Assembly: GCA_902826095.1 (NCBI GenBank)
Contig: CADEDN010000023.1
Coordinates: 1-50,136 of the forward strand
From: an uncultured Alphaproteobacteria bacterium
GTDB taxonomy: Bacteria > Pseudomonadota > Alphaproteobacteria > Caulobacterales > Parvularculaceae
DNA: 50,136 nt
Reading direction: 5' to 3'
Both the position numbers and the translations under genes were made by a program. The notes under the pieces were generated by a model. That model did no database searches, was not told the DNA's origin, and saw nothing but the letters and a program-made list of their open reading frames with translations. Shown here one piece after another: positions 44,743 through 50,136 of this stretch. Position 1 is the first letter of the stretch, and the number at the start of each line of letters is the position of its first letter.

Positions 44743-45076
44743 TTGCGCTCATGGGCGAACCGATACGCGATCGCCGATCTCACTCCAGACCAACCTGGCG
44801 CCCATCCGACACGAGTGATTCGCGCAACCGCGGGATTCCCGGTTCGTAACTCGCAGGTCGACACCAACTCGCAGCGCGCCGCTTCAGTCGGCATTGGTTC
44901 AGGAAGCCAAGCAAATCCCAATATTAACAATGGGATTTGCTGAAATGCTGACTTTCTGCGTGAAGGAGGTCTGTCAATGGCCGGCGTCGTTGATCTTTTC
45001 GGCTATTTGCATAGCACAAAATACCGCCCGACGCCATGGCCGCGATTGCACTCCACGACAGCGCGTGACGAACGTC
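44743..45076. other. fdxA-carD intergenic region
   Basis: 334 nt. It holds a perfect 10-bp inverted repeat with an AT-rich spacer (44911-44940), a plus-strand consensus Shine-Dalgarno with a small ORF (44963-45105), and probably the carD promoter. A minus-strand TTGACA at about 44973-44978 has no matching -10 at the standard distance. Base composition near 44915-44950 is clearly more AT-rich than the surroundings. Confidence 0.5.
44911..44940. promoter_or_regulatory. Perfect 10-bp inverted repeat upstream of carD
   Basis: GCAAATCCCA, then a 10-nt spacer ATATTAACAA, then TGGGATTTGC. The arms are exact complements. It lies about 170 nt before the carD start. There is no U-tract on either side, so an operator for a dimeric regulator with arm centres two helical turns apart fits better than a terminator. 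Confidence 0.55.
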
Positions 45077-45105
45077 TCAGCTGCCCTTGCCTGGATTGGG
45101 GGTGA
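44977..45105 (+). CDS. Possible 42-residue small protein with consensus ribosome site
   Basis: An ATG preceded at ideal distance by AAGGAGGT (44963-44970), a full match to the anti-Shine-Dalgarno. The ORF reads '[19 protein letters not shown]' and ends 'CPCLDWGG', overlapping the fdxA 3' end antisense. No family is recognised. The ribosome site is the strongest in the window, but composition gives no support, and the site could be chance or part of a regulatory RNA. Confidence 0.3.
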   Translation: MAGVVDLFGYLHSTKYRPTPWPRLHSTTARDERLSCPCLDWG

Positions 45106-45415
45106 AATATTTTTCCAGCTTTCCCTTTTCCTTGGCGAAATTATCCGCGTCGGGGGCCGGATCCAGCTTTTCGGTGATGTTTGGCCATTCAGCCGAATAT
45201 TTTCCGTTCAGCTCTGTCCACTTCCCGTCGGCGTCATCGGTGTCCGGCACGATCGCCTCAACCGGACATTCCGGCTCGCAGACGCCGCAGTCGATGCACT
45301 CGTCAGGGTTGATGACGAGCATGTTCTCGCCTTCGTAAAAGCAATCGACCGGACACACTTCAACGCAATCGGTATATTTGCATTTGATACAGGCGTCCGT
45401 GACGACATAGGTCAT
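45077..45415 (-). CDS. fdxA: 7Fe ferredoxin FdxA
   Basis: 112 residues. Cysteines at 9, 12, 17, 21, 25, 40, 43, 46 and 50 in '[21 protein letters not shown]' and '[12 protein letters not shown]' give one [3Fe-4S] and one [4Fe-4S] cluster, with the long C-terminal extension ('[17 protein letters not shown]') typical of alphaproteobacterial FdxA. It is a soluble one-electron carrier. It lies three nt after the S4-domain gene and upstream of carD, a gene order conserved in this class of bacteria. Confidence 0.95.
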   Translation of the reverse strand: MTYVVTDACIKCKYTDCVEVCPVDCFYEGENMLVINPDECIDCGVCEPECPVEAIVPDTDDADGKWTELNGKYSAEWPNITEKLDPAPDADNFAKEKGKLEKYFTPNPGKGS

Positions 45416-45418
45416 GGG

Positions 45419-45766
45419 TCAGCGCTCCTTAGCCCCTCGCGGGTCTTTCTTAGCGTCATCGCGGGGCCTTGCAAGCGTCGGCGCGCTCTTGTCGCGGCAG
45501 ATCGCGGCCGCCGATTGCGGCGGTCCCCGGCGCAACGCGAAACCAAGGACGGTCAGAACAACGAGCCTGTCGCCGAACAGGTAGGAGACCTCGTCGCCCT
45601 CTCGAAGGCCAAAGCTCGGGCGATCGACGCGCTGCGTGGCGCCGTCACGTGTCACGCGCACGCTCGCCTCGCTGACAAAGCGCGCGGCGATGCTGCGGGT
45701 CTTGAACCGTCGCGCGCACCAAAGCCATTTGTCGATGCGGCGCGCGGAAGACTCCGCCTCGCTCAC
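45419..45766 (-). CDS. S4 domain RNA-binding protein (HslR/Hsp15-like)
   Basis: 115 residues. The S4 fold occupies residues about 10-60: 'RIDKWLWCARRFKTRSIAARFVSEASVRVTRDG' is the alpha-L motif of Hsp15 relatives. The basic C-terminal tail ('RPRDDAKKDPRGAKER') would add RNA contacts. E. coli Hsp15 rescues 50S subunits carrying nascent peptidyl-tRNA. Its ATG overlaps the helicase stop by four nt, so the two are coupled, which suggests a shared RNA or ribosome role. Confidence 0.88.
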   Translation of the reverse strand: MSEAESSARRIDKWLWCARRFKTRSIAARFVSEASVRVTRDGATQRVDRPSFGLREGDEVSYLFGDRLVVLTVLGFALRRGPPQSAAAICRDKSAPTLARPRDDAKKDPRGAKER

Positions 45767-48741
45767 TCAGGCTTGGGATCGCCGCCTGCCATGTTGGCTT
45801 TCAAGGCGGCGAGCACGGCAAAAGGCGAGTTCGGATCCGGCCCGCGTTCGCGTCGCGGCGCGCTCGAAAACTGCCGCGGCGCCGTATCGCGGGCCTCCTT
45901 GCGAAAGGGCTTCTTCCCGTCGGGCTTTCCGCGGCGCGGCGGACGGTTGTCGCGCGCCTCTCTTGGCCCTTGCTGCGCCGGCGCATTTTCGGGGCGATCC
46001 GGGCGCTTGGTCGGCCGCTTGGCCGTCTGCGGCGGACGGCGCGGCGCCATACGCCAGACGGTGATTTCGACTTCATTGGCGACGACGATTTCCGGTGCGC
46101 CTGGCGCTGCATCCGGCGCGACGGCGGCGAGCGGGGCTTCGACAGCCGCTTCGACAATCGGTGCGTCTATGACCGGCGCCTCGACAGGCGTCGTTTCAAC
46201 AATTGGCGCGTCATCGATCGGTGCGTCGACCGCCGCCGCAGGCTCTATCGATGGCGCGTCCGAAGGCGCCGCAGCGGGCGCCGGCGCAGGCTGCGCGCGC
46301 TTCATCGTGTGCTTGCGATAGCCGAGCGAACGCAGAATGCTCTCAAATTCCTCGCCCGAGCAGCCGACCAGCGACATCATCTGCGACGTCGCGACAAACC
46401 CGTCTTTGGCGTCAGGGCCGTTCCGCGCCGTGCGGATCTGCTGGGCGAGGCGCTCCAGCATGTCGATCCTGACGGCGCGGTCGCCGGAAGGCCGGTAGCC
46501 GAGGGCGTAATAATAGGCATGCGGAAGATCCGGAGTAGTCAGGAATGACACAAGGCCGGGTTTGGGCAATTGCAGCTGCTCTGGATCCTTCTCGGCCCAG
46601 AGCGCCCACAGCAAGGTCATCAGCCGCGCCGCCGCCGGCTTCAGCAGCGAGGGCATGTGCAGCGTGTATTCGCCAAAGCGGACGCCGAGGCTTCTGAGTT
46701 TGGCGCGCTCGTCCTGGCCGAGCTGTTTTAGTTCGTCGCCGAACTGCGAGCGCGACATCGCGCCGAAATTCTCGACGAGGCGGAACGCGATGCCGCGCGC
46801 CTGGCCGGGCAGTCCGTCCGCGTCGGTCGCGTCGGTTGCGCGCTTCAGCGCAAGGAGCTCGGAAAGCAGCACTTCGACTTTCGCCGCAAGATACGCCGTC
46901 AGCCGGTCAGCGACGCGCCCGCGCAAATTCGGCGAGATCGCGTCAAGGCCGCGGATGACGACATCCGGGCGCAGCATCGTCGGCCCTTTGCGCAGCTGCG
47001 CGACAGCCGATGAGCGCCACCAGATGGAGCCGTCTTCCTTCAGTTGCAGCTCGTTCTCGGCCGCGTTCGCGAGCGCCGCCGCGCGCGCGGCGAGCACCGG
47101 CGCGAGCGCGCGCTCGGCCGCCCCGCGCATGCGCTTTGCGTCCAGCCCCCGGGCGCGGGGATCGACCGCGAACTCAAAACCCAACAGCCGGCCGACAAAC
47201 TGGCCTTCCACAATAACGTCTCCGTCTTCCGTGACCCCGGCGAGGATCGGCGTTTCATCACGCAGCTTCTTCAAGAGAGCCGAGGTGCGTCGATCGACAA
47301 ATCTTTGCGTGAGTTTCTCGTGCAAAGCGTCGGACAGGCTGTCTTCTATCTCCCGCGTCCGGCCTTGCCAATAGCTGGCGTTTTCGACCCACTGCGAGCG
47401 ATTGGAGAGATAGGTCCAGGTCCGCACATGGGCGATGCGGCTCGAAATCGTATCGATTTCGCCTTCCCTGTCGGCGAGGCGCTCGACGCGCGCGGCGAGC
47501 CATGCGTCGCCGATACGCCCGCCGCCTTCGATCTGTTCATGGAGTTCGGCAAGCAGGCGCATATGCTGATCAAAGGAAACCTTGCGGAAATCCGGCACCT
47601 GGCAGACCTGCCAGAGGAGTTCCGTCGCCGCGGCGCCAAGCGTCCTGTCCCTGATGTCGGCGTCGGCGGAAAGTTTGATCAGCGCCTCCTCATCATCGTC
47701 GGGGCGCGCGCGGACGAGTTCCGGCCGCGTCGATGATTTTTCGAGCGACCGGCGCAGGCTGGCGATCGAGGAAAAATCGAGCGCGTCCGACCGCCATTGC
47801 AGCGCTTCGACCGGATCGAACTGGTGATTTTCGATCGCGGCGATTGTCGCATCGTCAAGCGGCGGGCAGTCGCCCGTTATACCAAACGCGCCGTCGCGGA
47901 CGTGGCGTCCAGCGCGGCCTGCGATTTGCGCGAGTTCCTGCGGCTTCAGATCGCGAAAGCCGCGCCCGTCGAATTTGCGCGCGGCGGCGAAGGCGACATG
48001 GTCGATGTCCATGTTAAGGCCCATGCCGATCGCGTCGGTTGCAACGAGATAATCGACTTCGCCGGATTGGTAGAGTTCCGCCTGCGCGTTGCGGGTGCGA
48101 GGGCTGAGCGCCCCGAGGACGACAGCGGCGCCGCCACGCTGGCGCCTGACGAGTTCGGCGATCGCGTAGACCGTATCGGCGGAAAAGCCGACGATCGCCG
48201 TGCGGCGCGGCAGGCGCGTCACTTTCTTGCTTCCGGCGTAGGTCAGCGACGAGAAGCGCTCTTTCGTCTGAAAGGTGATGTCGGAAAACAGCCGGCGCAG
48301 AATCGGCCGCATCGTTTCCGACCCGAGAAACATCGTCTCTTTCGTTCCGCGCGCGTGAAGCAGGCGGGAAGTGAAAATGCGCCCGCGCTCGGGATCGGCG
48401 GCGAGCTGCGCTTCGTCGACGGCGAGAAATTCGACGCGCTCATTGAGGGGCATCGCCTCGACCGTCGACACCCAGTAGGACGGCGAGGGCGGGACGATCT
48501 TTTCCTCGCCCGTCACCAGCGCGATCTCGCCGGCAGGCTTTTTAGCGAGAAGCCGGTCATAGACCTCGCGCGCAAGGAGGCGCAGCGGCAGGCCGATCAT
48601 GCCAGTCCGGTGGGCGAGCATCCGATCAATAGCGTGATGGGTCTTGCCGGTATTGGTCGGCCCGAGCAGCCCGACAAGGCTCGTCCGCGACGGTTCGGCG
48701 TCGAGGTTGATTTCATGGGGTCTGAGTTTGCGGCGGGTCAT
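45763..48741 (-). CDS. SUV3-like superfamily 2 RNA helicase
   Basis: 992 residues. Motif I is 'GLLGPTNTGKTHHAI' (27-34), motif II 'VDEAQLAADPERG', and motif VI 'QELAQIAGRAGR'; 'VDYLVATDAIGMGLNMDIDHVAF' is motif V. This is the mitochondrial SUV3-like family, common in alphaproteobacteria. The middle third has helical accessory domains. The last 160 residues are a Pro/Ala/Val-rich then Lys/Arg-rich disordered tail ('PVEAPVIDAPIVEAAVEAP', 'KPDGKKPFRKEARDTAPRQ'). SUV3 unwinds RNA with a degradosome partner; here the substrate is inferred. It is first in the run helicase-S4-fdxA-carD. Confidence 0.92.
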   Translation of the reverse strand: MTRRKLRPHEINLDAEPSRTSLVGLLGPTNTGKTHHAIDRMLAHRTGMIGLPLRLLAREVYDRLLAKKPAGEIALVTGEEKIVPPSPSYWVSTVEAMPLNERVEFLAVDEAQLAADPERGRIFTSRLLHARGTKETMFLGSETMRPILRRLFSDITFQTKERFSSLTYAGSKKVTRLPRRTAIVGFSADTVYAIAELVRRQRGGAAVVLGALSPRTRNAQAELYQSGEVDYLVATDAIGMGLNMDIDHVAFAAARKFDGRGFRDLKPQELAQIAGRAGRHVRDGAFGITGDCPPLDDATIAAIENHQFDPVEALQWRSDALDFSSIASLRRSLEKSSTRPELVRARPDDDEEALIKLSADADIRDRTLGAAATELLWQVCQVPDFRKVSFDQHMRLLAELHEQIEGGGRIGDAWLAARVERLADREGEIDTISSRIAHVRTWTYLSNRSQWVENASYWQGRTREIEDSLSDALHEKLTQRFVDRRTSALLKKLRDETPILAGVTEDGDVIVEGQFVGRLLGFEFAVDPRARGLDAKRMRGAAERALAPVLAARAAALANAAENELQLKEDGSIWWRSSAVAQLRKGPTMLRPDVVIRGLDAISPNLRGRVADRLTAYLAAKVEVLLSELLALKRATDATDADGLPGQARGIAFRLVENFGAMSRSQFGDELKQLGQDERAKLRSLGVRFGEYTLHMPSLLKPAAARLMTLLWALWAEKDPEQLQLPKPGLVSFLTTPDLPHAYYYALGYRPSGDRAVRIDMLERLAQQIRTARNGPDAKDGFVATSQMMSLVGCSGEEFESILRSLGYRKHTMKRAQPAPAPAAAPSDAPSIEPAAAVDAPIDDAPIVETTPVEAPVIDAPIVEAAVEAPLAAVAPDAAPGAPEIVVANEVEITVWRMAPRRPPQTAKRPTKRPDRPENAPAQQGPREARDNRPPRRGKPDGKKPFRKEARDTAPRQFSSAPRRERGPDPNSPFAVLAALKANMAGGDPKPE

Positions 48742-48832
48742 GGCCTGAGGGACGTAGAGCTGGGAGTCCTTGCCCCGGCCGGATCAGATTTAGGCGGTTT
48801 GGCCGGGATTTAAAGAGGCTGTCGGCTTCGCC

Positions 48833-48861
48833 TTGACACCCGGCCGGGGCTCGACTAGACG
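48833..48861 (+). promoter_or_regulatory. Probable rpmB promoter
   Basis: A perfect -35 TTGACA (48833-48838) and, 17 nt on, TAGACG at 48856-48861 as -10, a form acceptable to alphaproteobacterial sigma-70. It lies 65 nt before the rpmB start in the 184-nt divergent gap with the helicase gene. Confidence 0.5.
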
Positions 48862-48925
48862 CCCGTCCTCCTGGAAATTCGCGCCTTTTTGAGGCGCCCG
48901 AACGCGCAAAAGCAGGGTTAACAGC

Positions 48926-49204
48926 ATGGCTCGCCGGTGTGAACTGACAGGCGTCGGCCCGATGGTCGGACACAACGTATCGCACGCCAATAACAAGACG
49001 AAGCGGCGATTTTTGCCGAATCTGTGCGATGTGACGCTTCACTCCGACAAGCTCGGGCGCGGCTACAAGATGCGCGTGACGGCGGCGGCGCTGCGCTCGG
49101 TCGACCACACGGGCGGGCTCGACGCGTTCCTCGCCAAGGCCGACGACAAGAAGCTCTCAACCGGGGCCTTGAAAATCAAGCGCGAACTGACGAAGGCATC
49201 GTAA
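48926..49204 (+). CDS. rpmB: 50S ribosomal protein L28
   Basis: 92 residues beginning '[33 protein letters not shown]', the universal L28 signature; the lone 'RRCELTG' start lacks the second zinc Cys pair. The C-terminus '[14 protein letters not shown]' is normal for alphaproteobacteria. L28 sits in the 50S subunit near the E site. It is divergent from the helicase, with a strong -35 box 65-95 nt upstream, and is followed closely by a membrane-protein gene. Confidence 0.96.
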   Translation: MARRCELTGVGPMVGHNVSHANNKTKRRFLPNLCDVTLHSDKLGRGYKMRVTAAALRSVDHTGGLDAFLAKADDKKLSTGALKIKRELTKAS

Positions 49205-49239
49205 GGAGCCTTGGCGCTCCGCCAGTTGCGGGGATTCGT

Positions 49240-49941
49240 TTGGAAATCGCGGCAGCCGTCGAACAAAGACGGCCGATCAAAGAAACGCCTCTCGAAAAGC
49301 TCGCACGCGAAACCCGCAATTTTTTCGCGTCGCTGACGCGCGTCGCGCTGCTGTCGGCGCTGCTGACGCCGGTCCTCCTGTTTTCCTTCCTGACGGTCGA
49401 CGTCCGCCTGTTCGGCCTCGACTATTTGTTCAGCGAAGCTGTCCTCAAGCCGAGCCGGTGGCTCTATCTCGGTTATGTCCTGATGGCCGCCGGCCCGCCG
49501 ATCGTCATCTTGATCGCAAGGCGCTTTGGCGGGGAAGAGGCTTCGCGCGTCGTCACCGCGTCGTGGGCGATCGCGGCCTTCGCGGCGTTCGCCGGTTTTT
49601 CCTATTTGTCGCCGGAGCTTGAAGACGGCGATCTGCCGAGCGTCGCCTATTCCGTCGCGTTTGTCAGCTCCTCGATACTCTCGCATTTTGCGGCCGCGGC
49701 GATCTACGACATCACGCGCGGGCGCGAGGCGTGGTGGCGCGCGCCGTTCTTCGCCGCGCTCGGGGCTTATCTTGTGCAATCCTTCATCTACTTCCCGGTC
49801 GCCTACTGGACCTCCGTCGCGCCATGGCTGAACTGGATGGCGACCGACATCGCCGTCAAGGCGGCGCTGACCGTTCTTTTTCTCGGCGTCTACCGTGTGC
49901 TGATGAAACGCCTGCGGCCGCGGGGAGGCTATGGGGGGTAG
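49240..49941 (+). CDS. Six-helix membrane protein, VUT/YhhQ-like
   Basis: About 233 residues with a TTG start after 'GCGGGGA'. Five or six hydrophobic helices follow from about residue 25. The segment 'FVSSSILSHFAAAAIYDITRGREAWWRAPFFAALGAYLVQSFIYFPVAYW' resembles the VUT family (YhhQ, queuosine-precursor transporters), with 'Y..t..r..WWRA...A..g..v.s..fFp.Ay'. The match is loose, and the usual acidic residues are absent. It is 35 nt downstream of rpmB and may share its transcript. The frame stays open upstream inside rpmB, but no better start was seen. Confidence 0.6.
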   Translation: MEIAAAVEQRRPIKETPLEKLARETRNFFASLTRVALLSALLTPVLLFSFLTVDVRLFGLDYLFSEAVLKPSRWLYLGYVLMAAGPPIVILIARRFGGEEASRVVTASWAIAAFAAFAGFSYLSPELEDGDLPSVAYSVAFVSSSILSHFAAAAIYDITRGREAWWRAPFFAALGAYLVQSFIYFPVAYWTSVAPWLNWMATDIAVKAALTVLFLGVYRVLMKRLRPRGGYGG

Positions 49942-50045
49942 GGGACTTCTTCCGGACGCACCCGTGCGCCTAGATTTTGACGGCGTTTCTGGCGGTGATC
50001 GGCGGCGGCTATGATCCGTGGACGGTAATTAGCGGCGGGCGAGGT

Positions 50046-50067
50046 TTGGTCCCTTTGGACCAATTTT
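50046..50067 (+). terminator. Probable terminator of the rpmB/membrane-protein transcript
   Basis: Stem TTGGTCC/GGACCAA (7 bp) with loop CTTT, followed by TTTT. It lies about 105 nt after the membrane-protein stop. Confidence 0.5.
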
Positions 50068-50093
50068 CCTTGATGGGGACACAACTCCTTGTC

Positions 50094-50126
50094 ATCCCGG
50101 AAATTCGCGAAGCGAATTATCCGGGA
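50094..50126. repeat. Dispersed ATCCCGGA...TCCGGGAT palindrome, second copy
   Basis: ATCCCGGAAATTCGC pairs with GCGAATTATCCGGGAT around GAA, with one bulged base in the right arm. The outer arms equal those at 20788-20819; the inner arms are compensatory (AATTCGC/GCGAATT here against CGCCGC/GCGGCG). It lies close to the right window edge and may be part of a longer unit. Confidence 0.75.
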
Positions 50127-50136
50127 TCCTGCGCGG

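Noticed and set aside
44894-46321. 475-codon plus-strand open frame through fdxA, the S4 gene and the helicase tail
   Set aside because: It is antisense to three confident genes and low in recognisable motifs; only its first part overlaps the small ORF noted separately.
1-50136. tRNA or rRNA genes
   Set aside because: No T-loop/acceptor pattern or conserved rRNA segment was recognised by eye; a covariance-model search would be decisive.

Overview
The window is high-GC bacterial chromosome, most likely from an alphaproteobacterium near the Caulobacterales, Hyphomonadaceae or Parvularculales. Supporting markers are an adjacent divK-pleD pair, a pyruvate dehydrogenase E1-beta with an N-terminal lipoyl domain, a petABC cytochrome bc1 operon next to hemF and an rRNA/tRNA methyltransferase, a CarD-fdxA-S4-helicase cluster, a zinc-ribbon DinB, and a TonB-dependent receptor of the 'DEITVTAQRREEN' type. 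No rRNA, tRNA, CRISPR array, prophage or insertion sequence was seen.

Layout. 1-5.9 kb, minus strand: an Arg-rich hypothetical protein, a periplasmic beta-propeller protein, a HIT hydrolase with a SnoaL-like lipoprotein, and a coupled dinB-ridA-FemAB-like run. 6.0-8.6 kb: divK-pleD facing rpmG and greA. 8.7-13.2 kb: an M13 lipoprotein peptidase divergent from a metallo-beta-lactamase protein and three small cytosolic genes. 13.3-17.4 kb: pdhB, a GFA-family gene, pdhC and a methyltransferase, with no pdhA. 17.4-23.1 kb, minus strand: tandem small membrane proteins, an SGNH-like/MBOAT acyltransferase pair and a TonB receptor. 23.2-26.1 kb: a four-gene stop-start coupled operon (class IV aminotransferase, LOG-like, MmcQ-like, sulfotransferase-like). 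26.2-31.2 kb: cysK, a SIMPL lipoprotein, then a MarR regulator and a secreted aspartyl protease inserted between a broken 3' copy of hemF and the intact hemF, then a TrmL-type methyltransferase. 31.5-35.8 kb: petABC, a TerB-like gene and an MTA phosphorylase. 36-43.8 kb: an alpha-2-macroglobulin, pbpC and a degenerate thermonuclease-like gene, all coupled. 43.8-48.7 kb, minus strand: helicase, S4 protein, fdxA and CarD. The window closes with rpmB and a membrane protein.

The most interesting signal is a compound palindromic repeat of about 107 bp lying in frame inside the interdomain linkers of both pdhB and pdhC. Its first 45 nt are identical in the two genes, although the surrounding lipoyl-domain DNA has drifted at many third positions. 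It encodes 37 Pro/Ala-rich linker residues in each protein, resembling the palindromic elements reported inside Rickettsia genes. The second is the hemF 3'-end duplication flanking the MarR/protease cassette. Others are a perfect 10-bp inverted repeat with an AT-rich centre upstream of carD, beside a small ORF with a consensus Shine-Dalgarno, and a histone-H1-like tail on CarD.
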